From Anaerolineae bacterium (GTDB lineage: Bacteria; Chloroflexota; Anaerolineae; JAFGEY01), in NCBI GenBank assembly GCA_016929775.1, contig JAFGIE010000230.1, positions 1 to 62,757 on the forward strand: a DNA stretch of 62,757 nt, in the 5' to 3' direction. A model generated the notes under the pieces. The model searched no databases. It saw only the letters and a program-made list of their open reading frames with translations, and was not told the DNA's origin. Made by a program: the position numbers and the translations under genes. Below, piece after piece: positions 16,809 to 26,461 of this stretch. How positions within the stretch are numbered: position 1 is the first letter of the stretch; each line of letters opens with the position of its first letter.

Positions 16809-17789
16809 CTACCACTTGGCGTGCATGGGGCGTGCGCCGTGCGCCGCCTGCTGAGGTTCCGCTGCCCTGCCATCGCGCAACGCGGGGTAGGCATCGCGAT
16901 GGCGCTGATGGTAGCGGTGGGTGGGCTCAAAGCCGAAGCGCTCCTGCAGGGCAGCGATCGTCACGCTCTCGTCGCGCGGCTCGATTACAAAGTGCCCGCT
17001 GTCTCGGTCGGAGCGCACTACGACGCGCTCGCCGTAAGCTGCCATGATCTCGTCGCCGATGCTGTGGTTGAAATCATAGTGACACACGCAGTAGTCGAGG
17101 TTGATGTCGCGGTAGATGACGTTATGTCGTTCGTCCGTGGCCTCAAGGATCGCTCCCAGGGGGTCGATGATCCGCGAGCTGTCCGTCCGGACCGCAGAGA
17201 CGACATAGTAGTGATGCAGGTAGGCATAGACCTGTAGCGGGAAGCCGCCGTTGTAGGCAGAGGGCCAGAAGACGAGGCGCGCGCCCTTGTCCGCGAGCCG
17301 CTGCCAGGACTCTGGGAACCCTGCGTCATAGCAGATCTGGATCCCGATCCGGCCAAAGTCCAGGTCAAAGACGGGCACGTCGGCGGGACCGGGGCGAACC
17401 CCGCCTTCGAAGGTGGTATAGTCGGGCGAGCTGGTCACGGGCTGCGCCTTGTCATAGATCCCGGCGATCTGCCCCTCGCGATCGATGACGATCGCCGAGT
17501 TCCAAAGGATGCCGTCCCGCTGGTTCTTGATCGGGCAGATGACATAGGATCCGTGGGCCCGCGCTCGCTCGGAGATCGCGTCGGTCGTCGGCCCAGGCAC
17601 AGGCTCCGCCGTGGCGCCCACGTTCTCAAGGGGTACCGAGACCGTCGTAAAGGTCTCCGGCAGACAGACCAGATCGGGTTCCTGGCGCAGGGCGAGGTCG
17701 AGCAGCGACAGGACGTGGTCGCGGTTGGCGTCGATCGTCCCGTAGAAGCGGCGTCCCTGGCAAACGGTCGCAATGCGCGCACAAGCCAT
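16809..17789 (-). CDS. Nitrilase-superfamily carbon-nitrogen hydrolase
   Basis: 326 residues from the ATG with AGGAGG seven bases upstream. The catalytic triad is visible: Glu45 in CLPETF, Lys114 in YDKAQPV and Cys153 in QICYDAGFPE. These enzymes cleave amide or carbamoyl C-N bonds of small molecules in the cytoplasm. The 300-plus-residue length and C-terminal tail (FGFEPTHRYHQRH) go beyond the core domain. It is encoded 71 bases after a sulfatase gene and before an aminotransferase, which suggests catabolism of an amide-containing sugar or amino acid derivative. The precise substrate cannot be inferred. Confidence 0.87.
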   Translation of the reverse strand: MACARIATVCQGRRFYGTIDANRDHVLSLLDLALRQEPDLVCLPETFTTVSVPLENVGATAEPVPGPTTDAISERARAHGSYVICPIKNQRDGILWNSAIVIDREGQIAGIYDKAQPVTSSPDYTTFEGGVRPGPADVPVFDLDFGRIGIQICYDAGFPESWQRLADKGARLVFWPSAYNGGFPLQVYAYLHHYYVVSAVRTDSSRIIDPLGAILEATDERHNVIYRDINLDYCVCHYDFNHSIGDEIMAAYGERVVVRSDRDSGHFVIEPRDESVTIAALQERFGFEPTHRYHQRHRDAYPALRDGRAAEPQQAAHGARPMHAKW

Positions 17790-17860
17790 CAGTTTCCTCC
17801 TGATCAGGCGGATGTCCACCTGCATCGCTTCGCCCTGGACGGCACAGCCCCCAGGGAGGA

Positions 17861-19261
17861 TCAGTAGGCCCACGCGCGGGGCAGTGGGCGTTCGCGCGCC
17901 AGCAGCCGCCGGAGCAGTCCGTGCCGGGCGGCGGCGAGCGCATCACGGTAGTCCGGGCAGCCGGACACGTCGTCGTACGCGCCAGGGTCCAGTTCGAGGT
18001 CGTACAGTCCTTCCCTGCCGTCTGCATCCACGACGTAGCGCAGCCCGTCGAGGCGGAGCGTCTTCCACCCATCCCCCTCGGTCAGCGCCGAGGTGCGAGG
18101 CGAGCCAGGCGCGCCGGTCAGCTCGCCGAGGAAGGAGCGTCCCTGCAAGTGACCCGGCACCGGGATCCCGGCGCAGTCGAGCAGGGTCGGGACCAGGTCG
18201 ACCGCCTCGACAAAGGTGTGTGAGGTCTGCCCCCGGCGTGCAGCCCCACCTGTCCAGCGCACGATCAGGGGCACGCGGCTCACGCAGTCGTGTGCCGGAT
18301 ACCCTTTGCCGTAACGCAGGTGCTCGCCCAGCCACTCTCCGTGGTCCGAGGTGTAGACGCCGATCGTGCTGTCTGCAAGTCCGAGCGCATCCAGGCGGTC
18401 GAGGATCCGGCCCACGTGGTGGTCCACCTCACTAACCTGCGCATAGTAGCCCTGGCGCGCGGCGCGCAGCTCTTGGTCAGAGAAGTGCCCGTCCGACCGC
18501 TGCTGGTCCACTTGCTCAGGGAACTGGGGCAGCGAGAGGGATGCCGGGTCGTAGAGGTCGATGAACGACTGCGGCGCGATCCATGGAGAGTGCGGCGAGT
18601 AAAAGCCGGCGATGCAAAGGAACGGTTCCTGGCGATGCTGTTCAATGTAGGCCATCGTCTGCTCGGCGACGAATGCGCTGTGAGTCAGGCCCGCAGGGCC
18701 CGGGAAGGGGATCGCCCGCTTTGGAAAGCGCACCTCGGGGTGGCGGATCCCATCGTCGAGGCCCATCGCCTCCTGCCAGACTGCGGTCGCTGGCGGCAGC
18801 CCCACGCTGATCGCATCGAGCTGGTCGGGCGCAAGGCGCTGCACCCAGGCGCGATAGGCGTCGGCATAGCAGCCTGGCTCGTCAGCGATCTCGAGGTGAT
18901 CAAAGCCGTAGGGTGGGTGGGGCGTGCGATGGTCGCGGTTGGCGTGCGGCAAAAAGTGCAGCTTGCCGATGTTGGCGCAGCGGTATCCATAGTTGCGGAG
19001 CAGGTGTGGCAGCGTAACCGTCTCTTGCGGCACCGGGACGCCATTGCGCACGATGCCGAGCGTCGCCGGGTACAGCCCGCTCAGCATGCTCACCCGGCTC
19101 GGCATACAGACCGGGTTCTGGACGAAGAAATGATCGCAGTTCAGGCCATCCGCTGCCAGCCGGTCGAGGTTGGGGGTGTGGATCTCGGCGTTGCCGTTGA
19201 CGCCCACGGCATCCCAGCGCTGTTGGTCCGCGTACAGGATCAGGACGTTGGGTCTTCTCAC
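17861..19261 (-). CDS. Arylsulfatase-type sulfatase (CMPSR nucleophile motif)
   Basis: 466 residues, GTG start that overlaps the MFS stop codon by four bases. NVLILYADQQRWD gives the first metal Asp, and CMPSRVSMLSG is the formylglycine signature in which the Cys is modified. YTSDHGEWLGEH supplies the second metal pair. The C-terminus (WKTLRLDGLRYV and DLELDPGAYDD) is the usual S1 sulfatase tail. No signal peptide is seen, so the enzyme would act in the cytoplasm and be matured by an anaerobic radical SAM enzyme encoded elsewhere. Coupling to an MFS carrier suggests import followed by desulfation of a sulfated sugar. Confidence 0.9.
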   Translation of the reverse strand: MRRPNVLILYADQQRWDAVGVNGNAEIHTPNLDRLAADGLNCDHFFVQNPVCMPSRVSMLSGLYPATLGIVRNGVPVPQETVTLPHLLRNYGYRCANIGKLHFLPHANRDHRTPHPPYGFDHLEIADEPGCYADAYRAWVQRLAPDQLDAISVGLPPATAVWQEAMGLDDGIRHPEVRFPKRAIPFPGPAGLTHSAFVAEQTMAYIEQHRQEPFLCIAGFYSPHSPWIAPQSFIDLYDPASLSLPQFPEQVDQQRSDGHFSDQELRAARQGYYAQVSEVDHHVGRILDRLDALGLADSTIGVYTSDHGEWLGEHLRYGKGYPAHDCVSRVPLIVRWTGGAARRGQTSHTFVEAVDLVPTLLDCAGIPVPGHLQGRSFLGELTGAPGSPRTSALTEGDGWKTLRLDGLRYVVDADGREGLYDLELDPGAYDDVSGCPDYRDALAAARHGLLRRLLARERPLPRAWAY

Positions 19262-20580
19262 GTCTCTGCCTCGCTTCCCGTTTGGTCGGGCGCGGCTTCC
19301 TCATTTGCCGGGGTAGGGAGAGACGCTGGGCGGCGCCCCGGTCTTGGGACAGGGCGGACAAAGGCAAAGACGGCTGCCCCGCCGAGGGCGACGATGGTGC
19401 TCGAGAGGAGCACGACGCGGATCGGCCACATGTTGAGCAACACCGCGCCCACGGTCGGCCCGATCACGCCCACCAGATGGATCACGGTCAGGTTGATCGC
19501 CACGAACTGCGCCTCGCGCTTGGGCGGACACGCCTCGAGGAGCGTGTCAAAGAAGGCCAAGTTCGTCCCTGCCCCGACGACTCCGTTCAGGGCGATCGCG
19601 GGGAGCACTCCTGCGGGCGATCGCGCCAAGGCCATCAACCCGGGATAGAGGGCTGCGCCCACCACAGACGGGACCAGCGTCCATCGCGTGCCGTACTTGC
19701 GCTTCACGCGGACCCACGGAAAGTAAGCCAGCAGGGTCGCCGCCGAGAGTGCAGAGTTGAAATACCCGACCCACGTGTCAGAAGCCTGCAGCTGCTCGAC
19801 CCAGTAGATCGGGACCACGGCAGAGACGAGGGTCAGTCCGAGGTGCAGGAGACCCCGGCCCGTGAGGGACACGACGAACGGCTTCTGTGCCCATACCTCG
19901 TAGAAGGTCCGCCGCGCGCGCTCCACGAGGGGCGCGCCTTTCTGCGGTGCAGCGGGCTCGCGCTCTGCGACCTCGAGCTGCATTCCCAGGAAAAAGGCGC
20001 CCCCTGCCAGCAGGGCGTTGATCGCGAAGGCGAGCTGGTAGCCATACGGGAAGGGGAGGCGATCGATCATTTGGCTGATCAGCGGCAGGGCAACGAGCTT
20101 GGCAACGCCCAGCACGGTCCAGCGCCGGCTCATCAGAAGCGAGCGCTGTTCTGGCGGCACCGCGCTGCCCATCACGAGAGTGAACATCATGTTGGACAGG
20201 CTGCTCGGAAAGGCGGACATTGCCCAGATCAGGATGATCGCGTGTGCGGCCCATTCGCCGGACAAGAAGAACGGCACGATCGCGATCAGGGGGTAGACGG
20301 CGTGCACGGCGAGGCGGGCGAAGGCAAAGACGCGCAGCGGGCTGCGCCGCCGACCGGCAAAGGCGGACCAGGGAATGGTCATCGCGAGTGCGATCGTCGA
20401 CGGGAGTGAGGAGAGCAGGCTGACCCAGAGCGGCGATGCCCCCAGACGGATGACCCAGACGGAGACAAAGGACGCGGCTGCGGACATGAGGCCGACCACA
20501 GCCCCATCGAGCGCCACGAAGAGGATGTTGCGGCGCTGTCCCGAGGGAAGCGGGAACGCTCGCTCCAGCTGCACGCTCAC
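19258..20580 (-). CDS. Major facilitator superfamily transporter
   Basis: 440 residues from a GTG that overlaps the amidase stop (GTGA) and follows GGGAGGAG. About 12 hydrophobic segments are visible, split by a central charged loop (EVAEREPAAPQKGAPLVERA). The pattern ILFVALDGAVVGLMSAAASF at the start and repeated GxxxG-rich helices fit MFS carriers of the type that carry sugars or drugs. It is coupled on both sides, to a cell-wall amidase upstream and a sulfatase downstream. Import of a sulfated oligosaccharide for the sulfatase is a reasonable guess; export of peptidoglycan fragments is the alternative. Confidence 0.88.
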   Translation of the reverse strand: MSVQLERAFPLPSGQRRNILFVALDGAVVGLMSAAASFVSVWVIRLGASPLWVSLLSSLPSTIALAMTIPWSAFAGRRRSPLRVFAFARLAVHAVYPLIAIVPFFLSGEWAAHAIILIWAMSAFPSSLSNMMFTLVMGSAVPPEQRSLLMSRRWTVLGVAKLVALPLISQMIDRLPFPYGYQLAFAINALLAGGAFFLGMQLEVAEREPAAPQKGAPLVERARRTFYEVWAQKPFVVSLTGRGLLHLGLTLVSAVVPIYWVEQLQASDTWVGYFNSALSAATLLAYFPWVRVKRKYGTRWTLVPSVVGAALYPGLMALARSPAGVLPAIALNGVVGAGTNLAFFDTLLEACPPKREAQFVAINLTVIHLVGVIGPTVGAVLLNMWPIRVVLLSSTIVALGGAAVFAFVRPVPRPGRRPASLPTPANEEAAPDQTGSEAET

Positions 20581-22271
20581 GGCTCCTCCCGCAGTGTAGC
20601 GTCGTGCGCCAGCATCCAGGCAACCCACCGTGTAAAGGCCTCGTGATGCACCTTGGCGAGCAGGACGTTCCCACCCTCCGTCGCCAGGACCTGTGCCTCC
20701 TCCGGGTGGGTCGCCATGCCTGCCTCGATCAGCACGGCAATGTAGACGTCGGTCGGCAGCCGGTCTGCGCCCGGGGCAGTGAGCGTGAAGCGATTCCCGA
20801 TCGTCGTATAGCCTGCCTCGGCCATACGGTCCCAGGCATAGGTGTCGGCATGCAGGACGCCGCGCCCGGGGGCGTCGATCGCCTGGTCAACCCAGAACTG
20901 GGCGAGCGCGTTGTGCATCTCTTCTGCCAGCTGCTTCCCGGCGGCGATCAATGCCCTCTCGCCGTGGGCAGCATAGAATGTCAGAGGGCCGACGATGTTT
21001 GGGTTGGCGATCGAGTCGACGTGCAGGCTGACCAGAATCGGCGTACGCCCCGTACGCACGCCCAAGTAGTAGACGAGGTTGGCCCGGTACTGCAGATCGT
21101 CCCGCCGGCTGCGTTGCCCGTCATCGACCGTGTCTGGGGTTCGCGTGTACTCGTCGAACAGCGAGTCGTCGTCGTGCGTGAGGACCGTGGTCCACCCTTC
21201 GGCATCGAGAAGTTCTTGCCAGGCATAGGCGCGGACCAGCACCGCCCAACGCTCGAGCACAGCGCGTCCAACCGGAGGATAGATGGGCGTGCCGTTGTCG
21301 GCGCGCGTGTGTCCCGGGTCCAGAACGACCAGATAGCGGTCCTTGAACGCCTGGAGCGTGGTCGCCGTGTCCGGTCGCCGGTAGGGGAGAGCGTTTGCCG
21401 CCTCGGCGATCTCGTGTGGTCCCAGGGCAAGGCCGACCTGGCTGGCGGCATAGGCAAGGTTCGCCAATCCCTGGGCGCCTCCGGCGTCCGCAACCAGCCG
21501 AACGACCTGTCCTGGCTGACCGTCAATCCGATCGTCCGCCTGGATCACGCTGTATCCCAGTGCCTCGAGCGGCGCGGCAGACGAGGGCTCCTCGACCATT
21601 GCGAGTCTATGCGCGATCTCTCCCTGGATCCGCGTCAGCATGCGTTCCCACTCGGCGGCGAGAGCGGTGGGGTCCTCCCCGTCGGACACGTAGAGCCCGG
21701 GTAGGTGCCCGTCCGCGAGCGAGAGACGCACATAGTCCTGATGGTTCGCCGGCGAAAGGTAGCTCAGGGTGCGGATCCCCCGGCGCCGGACAGCGTCAAA
21801 GGTCGTGCTCGCGCCGAGCATATCGCTGCCTGGCGGCATCGCCAGCACCAACTGTACGCGGGAGCCCGGCGCAGGTGTCGCGGTTGGGTCCCGATATACC
21901 GGCGTGGGCGTCGAGGTCGGCGGGAGCGGTTGGATCAGCGTCGGCGTCGCCGTCGGCGTCGGCGTGTGGGTAGGCGTCGATGTTGGGGTGCGCGTCGGCG
22001 TCGCCGTGGGCGTGGGCGTGGGCGTGTACGTGGGGGTCGCCGTCGGCGTGGAAGTGGGGGTGGCGGTATCGGTAGCCGTTGCCGTTGCGGTGCCGGTCGC
22101 CGTCGCCGTTGCCGTTGCCGTGGGCGCGGGGGTCGGGGTCTCGCGGGGCTGAAGCGCGGCACACCCGCCCAGGACCGCCGCGCTCAGCACGAGGAGTGTA
22201 GCGACGAGCAGAGCGAAGCAGCGCATCTTTCGTATAGCGAACATGGGATAGATCCTCGCACGGCGACTCAT
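20577..22271 (-). CDS. Lipoprotein N-acetylmuramoyl-L-alanine amidase with Thr/Pro linker
   Basis: 564 residues. A hydrophobic segment ends in the lipobox LGGC with Cys37 as lipid anchor. Residues 45-136 are a Thr-Pro-Ala low-complexity linker that would span the cell wall. From ~310 the Amidase_3 zinc domain begins: VLDPGHTRADNG (first His), VSLHVDSIAN (second His) and VLIEAGMATHPEE (catalytic Glu). The region between linker and catalytic domain (about 137-300) contains a beta/alpha domain I cannot name. The enzyme should cut the amide bond between muramic acid and the stem peptide outside the cell, in growth or division. Start overlaps the upstream amidohydrolase stop (ATGA). Confidence 0.88.
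   Translation of the reverse strand: MSRRARIYPMFAIRKMRCFALLVATLLVLSAAVLGGCAALQPRETPTPAPTATATATATGTATATATDTATPTSTPTATPTYTPTPTPTATPTRTPTSTPTHTPTPTATPTLIQPLPPTSTPTPVYRDPTATPAPGSRVQLVLAMPPGSDMLGASTTFDAVRRRGIRTLSYLSPANHQDYVRLSLADGHLPGLYVSDGEDPTALAAEWERMLTRIQGEIAHRLAMVEEPSSAAPLEALGYSVIQADDRIDGQPGQVVRLVADAGGAQGLANLAYAASQVGLALGPHEIAEAANALPYRRPDTATTLQAFKDRYLVVLDPGHTRADNGTPIYPPVGRAVLERWAVLVRAYAWQELLDAEGWTTVLTHDDDSLFDEYTRTPDTVDDGQRSRRDDLQYRANLVYYLGVRTGRTPILVSLHVDSIANPNIVGPLTFYAAHGERALIAAGKQLAEEMHNALAQFWVDQAIDAPGRGVLHADTYAWDRMAEAGYTTIGNRFTLTAPGADRLPTDVYIAVLIEAGMATHPEEAQVLATEGGNVLLAKVHHEAFTRWVAWMLAHDATLREEP
21864..22139 (-). repeat. Coding low-complexity repeat (TP/TA linker)
   Basis: About 92 codons are almost only Thr, Pro and Ala in a two-residue rhythm. 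At DNA level it is a degenerate array of short GGCGTCGCCGTC-like units. It belongs to the amidase reading frame and is not a CRISPR: units are 6-12 bases long and lack unique spacers. Such tracts are prone to slippage and length change. Confidence 0.8.
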
Positions 22272-23857
22272 GGTGCATCCCCCCCGTACACGAACTGCCC
22301 GCCCACGACAGTTGCCGCGACCGGGGTATCGACGATCTCTATCGGATCGATCGTCATGATGTCTCGCTCGAGTAGGACGAGGTCCGCGAGCTTGCCCCGG
22401 GTGAGCGAACCCTTGATCTGCTCCTCACCGCTCGCATACGCAGCGCCCATCGTGTAGGCGTACACGGCTTCCTCCACGGTGAGGGCTTGCTCTGGGTACC
22501 AACCCTCTGGTCCGGGGTAGCCGTCCGCCCGGCGGCGCGTCACCGCGGCGTGGATCCCGACCAGGGGCGCGATGTTTTCGACGGGGGCATCTGATCCAAA
22601 AGCCAGCGTCGTGCCTTCGTTCAGCAGGCTGCGCCAGGCATAGGCGGTGGCGGAGCGGGCGCCCCAGTGGCGCTCGGCGATGTCGATGTCGGCGGTGGCG
22701 TGTATGGGCTGCATCGACGCGATCACGCCCAACTGCGCCAGGCGCGGCAGGTCGTCGGGATGGAGGGCCTGCACGTGCTCGATTCGGTTGTGCAGCCGAG
22801 GACGGGCGACGTCCTGGGCGCCCTCGATCGCGTCGAGGACGGCGCGGTTCGCGGCATCCCCGATCGCGTGCACGGCGACGCTGAGCCCGGCGGCGTTGGC
22901 CCTAGCGACGAGCATCGCCAGCTCTTCGCGCGTCATGGTCGGGATGCCCCAGTTGCCTGGGTCATCCTCGTACGGCTCGATCATCCACGCGCTCCGAGAG
23001 CCGAGGGCGCCGTCGCTGAAGGCTTTGATCCCGCCAAGTCGCAGCCACGCATCGCCCAGTCCATCCTGGATGCCGAGTGCGATCGCGGCATCCAGCTGGG
23101 CGGCGGGGATATGTGCGAGCACGCGCAGGGTCAGCTCACCCGAGCGCGCAAGCTCCTGGAAGACAGCAAGCGCAGCCTCGCCCTCGCAGTTGTGGACGCC
23201 CGTCAGCCCAACGCGATGCGCGTGCTGGATGCCCCGGCGGCACGCCGCGAGGCGCTCCTGAAACGTGGGCTCGGGGATGACCTGGCGGACCAGGCCAATC
23301 GCGTTTTCCTGCAGGATGCCGCTCGGCGCGCCCGACGCATCGCGAAAGATGCTGCCGCCGGCGACGTCCGGCGTCGCGGCGGTGATCCCCGCTAGCTCCA
23401 GGGCCATGCTGTTCACCCACAGCGAGTGTCCATCCTTCGAGGAGAGCGCGACGGGGTGGGTGGGTGCGACACGGTCCAGGTCATAGCGCGTCGGGAAGGC
23501 GCCGCCTCTCCACAAGTTGCAGTTCCACCCCCCACTGCGGATCCAGGTCCCGGGCGCTGTCCCTGCCGCGCGCGCCGCCACCCGCATCAGAGTCTGCTCC
23601 AGCGTCGGCAGCTCATAGATCTCGATCTGGTCAAGACGCAGGCTGTAGGAGGTGAAGTGGAGGTGAGCGTCGATCATGCCGGGGATCACGGTGCGCCCTC
23701 CTGTGTCGATCGCCCTCGCCGGGGCGAGGTCGGTGCAGAGCTCATCTCCCCCCAACGCCACGATCCGTTCTCCGTCTATGGCGAGGGCACTGGCGCGCGG
23801 ATGGCGCTGGTCCATGGTGTAGATCCGGGCGTTGTAGAGTACGGTGTCGACCTGCAT
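22268..23857 (-). CDS. YtcJ-like amidohydrolase (amidohydrolase 3 family)
   Basis: 529 residues from the ATG after AGGAGAGACGT; an earlier in-frame start lacks a ribosome site. VIPGMIDAHLHFTS gives the two metal His residues, VGLTGVHNCEGE and SVAVHAIGDAANR add further metal-site and catalytic residues, RIEHVQALH carries the next His, and FGSDAPVEN holds the catalytic Asp. This is the broad YtcJ/NfdA type of deacylase or formamide deformylase, cytoplasmic, with no fixed substrate. Its stop overlaps the start of the amidase gene. The pairing might point to peptidoglycan or amino sugar scavenging, but that is only positional. Confidence 0.87.
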   Translation of the reverse strand: MQVDTVLYNARIYTMDQRHPRASALAIDGERIVALGGDELCTDLAPARAIDTGGRTVIPGMIDAHLHFTSYSLRLDQIEIYELPTLEQTLMRVAARAAGTAPGTWIRSGGWNCNLWRGGAFPTRYDLDRVAPTHPVALSSKDGHSLWVNSMALELAGITAATPDVAGGSIFRDASGAPSGILQENAIGLVRQVIPEPTFQERLAACRRGIQHAHRVGLTGVHNCEGEAALAVFQELARSGELTLRVLAHIPAAQLDAAIALGIQDGLGDAWLRLGGIKAFSDGALGSRSAWMIEPYEDDPGNWGIPTMTREELAMLVARANAAGLSVAVHAIGDAANRAVLDAIEGAQDVARPRLHNRIEHVQALHPDDLPRLAQLGVIASMQPIHATADIDIAERHWGARSATAYAWRSLLNEGTTLAFGSDAPVENIAPLVGIHAAVTRRRADGYPGPEGWYPEQALTVEEAVYAYTMGAAYASGEEQIKGSLTRGKLADLVLLERDIMTIDPIEIVDTPVAATVVGGQFVYGGDAP

Positions 23858-23892
23858 ACGTCTCTCCTGGCGGATCAGCCGGGCAAGTGGCC

Positions 23893-24738
23893 CTAGGCTT
23901 CCGTGGCAGCGTGCAGCGTAAAGAGCGTGATCTCGGGACGGCAGTTCAGGCGCAGCGCTGGGCGGTTCACGCCAAGCCCGCGGTTGGTGTATAGCCACGT
24001 GTCGTGCACACGGTACAGGCCCATAGGATAGCGACGGCCCAGTACGGGAAGCAGGAGGGGCCCGACCAGCGGCAGCCGGATCTGGCCTCCGTGCGTGTGC
24101 CCTGAGAGCTGGAGGTCGATCGAGCGCTGCGCCGCACGCTCGGCAAAGTCAGGTTCGTGCACCAGAAGGACCTTGCACGCATTTTCGGGCACCCCCTGGA
24201 GGGCGCGCGCGAGGTCGCCACGCCGCATGATGACGTCATCCAGGCCGATCAGCCAGAGTGCGGCGCCGTTGACGGCGACGCGGTGGGATGCATTTGCCAG
24301 CACGTGCAGCCCCGCACGGCGGAAGGGTTCCTCGCCTTCCGCGGGCGGCAGACGCCGCTCGTGGTTGCCCATGATCGCATACACGCCGTGCGGCGCCCTG
24401 AGCTCCGAGAGCGACCTGGCGCAGCGCTCGGCATCGGACGGATGTGAGTGGAACATGTCGCCCGTGATGACGATCAGATCTGGTTCCAGGGCATTGACGG
24501 TCGACAGATCGTGCGCCAGCTGCGCGTCGTTCATTGCGTATCCCACGTGCAGGTCACTGATCTGGGCGATCGTCAGTCGATCGAGCGAACGCGGCAAACG
24601 CGGCAGGGGGAGGGCCAGGCGGACCACCTCCGCTCGATGCGGTTCGACCGCCGCGGCATACGTGGTCAGCCGCCCCCCGCCTAGGGCGAGCGCGCCTACG
24701 GCAGCGGCGGTCGCGCACAGGTAGAGAGGGCGCGTCAT
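23893..24738 (-). CDS. Membrane-anchored metallophosphoesterase (YaeI/YkuE type)
   Basis: 281 residues with an N-terminal hydrophobic segment (LYLCATAAAVGALALGGG) that acts as signal or anchor. The calcineurin-type metal motifs are in order: QISDLHVG, VITGDMFHS, IMGNHERR, LVHEPDF and SGHTHGGQIRLP. The layout matches YaeI/YkuE, which hydrolyse lipid pyrophosphate or UDP-sugar lipids at the membrane. The ATG overlaps the parB stop (ATGA), so expression is tied to chromosome partition genes. Confidence 0.88.
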   Translation of the reverse strand: MTRPLYLCATAAAVGALALGGGRLTTYAAAVEPHRAEVVRLALPLPRLPRSLDRLTIAQISDLHVGYAMNDAQLAHDLSTVNALEPDLIVITGDMFHSHPSDAERCARSLSELRAPHGVYAIMGNHERRLPPAEGEEPFRRAGLHVLANASHRVAVNGAALWLIGLDDVIMRRGDLARALQGVPENACKVLLVHEPDFAERAAQRSIDLQLSGHTHGGQIRLPLVGPLLLPVLGRRYPMGLYRVHDTWLYTNRGLGVNRPALRLNCRPEITLFTLHAATEA

Positions 24739-25628
24739 GTGTCGCTCTGGCTCCGCTCGACCAGGATGTCGTACAGGTGCTGCAGCTCCTCGTCAGAGTA
24801 AAAGTGGATCGTCAGTCGACCGCCGCGCTTGCTTCGGCTCAGCCTGACCTTCGTCCGGAGCGCGCGGGCGAAGGCGCGCTCGATGGCACGCGTCTCTGGC
24901 GCAACCGTGCGCGTGGCCTTGGGAGACGCTGGCGCAGCACGCAACCGGCGCACGAGTTCCTCCGTCTGCCGGACGTTGAGTTGCTGGCGGATGACCGTCT
25001 TGAGCGCCTCGCGCAGCGTGTCCTCGTCGTCCCCGAGGGCCAACAGCGCGCGCGCGTGTCCCTCGCTGATCTGGCCTCCGGCGAGCATGTCCTTGCAAAA
25101 GTCGGGCAGGCGGAGCAGCCGGAGTGCGTTCGCGATCGAGACCCGGTTCCTGCCCACCCGGTCTGCTATGGCCTGCTGTGTGAGCCCAAAGTCCTCAACT
25201 AGGTGCTGGTAGGCTGCTGCTTCCTCGAGCGGGTTCAGGTCTGCGCGCTGGATGTTCTCGATCAGCGCCAGCTCGAGCATCTGCTGAGCGGTCGCCTCTT
25301 TGACGATCACGGGGACGGTTGTCAGCCCCGCGATCCTGGCGGCTTCGAGCCGTCGCTCGCCCGCGATCAGGGTATAGCTGGGCGCAGCGGGGTCCCCGCC
25401 CCCTTCGCTGACGATCAGGGGCTGGATCACGCCGTGTTGTGCGATCGATGCCGCCAGCTCCTGCAGCGACTCGCTTTCGATGCGCTGCCGCGGCTGCTGG
25501 GGATTCGGGCCGATCTGGTCGACCGGCACGTCGAGCACGCTGGTCCCCGGCGCGCCGATATCGATGGGCAGGCCACTGTCCGGGATCAGCGCCTCCAGTC
25601 CTCGTCCGAGCGCTCGCTTCTTGGTCAT
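24735..25628 (-). CDS. parB: Chromosome partitioning protein ParB
   Basis: 297 residues from the ATG of MTKKRALGRGLEALIP, the usual Spo0J/ParB N-terminus. IGPNPQQPRQ and TLIAGERRLEAARIAGL are the ParB nuclease-fold boxes that bind CTP (GERR motif), FGLTQQAIADRVGRNRVSIAN is the helix-turn-helix for parS, and the C-terminus is the basic dimerisation domain. It works with ParA to separate chromosome origins and load SMC. I looked for a parS-like GTTTCACGTGAAAC palindrome in the surrounding sequence and found none. The gene starts 7 bases after parA ends. Confidence 0.95.
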   Translation of the reverse strand: MTKKRALGRGLEALIPDSGLPIDIGAPGTSVLDVPVDQIGPNPQQPRQRIESESLQELAASIAQHGVIQPLIVSEGGGDPAAPSYTLIAGERRLEAARIAGLTTVPVIVKEATAQQMLELALIENIQRADLNPLEEAAAYQHLVEDFGLTQQAIADRVGRNRVSIANALRLLRLPDFCKDMLAGGQISEGHARALLALGDDEDTLREALKTVIRQQLNVRQTEELVRRLRAAPASPKATRTVAPETRAIERAFARALRTKVRLSRSKRGGRLTIHFYSDEELQHLYDILVERSQSDT

Positions 25629-25635
25629 GCGAACC

Positions 25636-26442
<807 letters not shown>

Positions 26443-26461
26443 ACTGTTCTCAGCCTCAGAC

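Noticed and set aside
18290..19648. Plus-strand open frame over the sulfatase and MFS genes
   Set aside because: Spans two real minus-strand genes and shows no motif.
21864..22139. Possible CRISPR or minisatellite
   Set aside because: Units are too short, without unique spacers, and the tract codes in frame for a linker in a lipoprotein.
21705..22457. Arg/Gly-rich plus-strand frame opposite the amidase linker
   Set aside because: It is the complement of the Thr/Pro repeat; composition alone creates the open frame.
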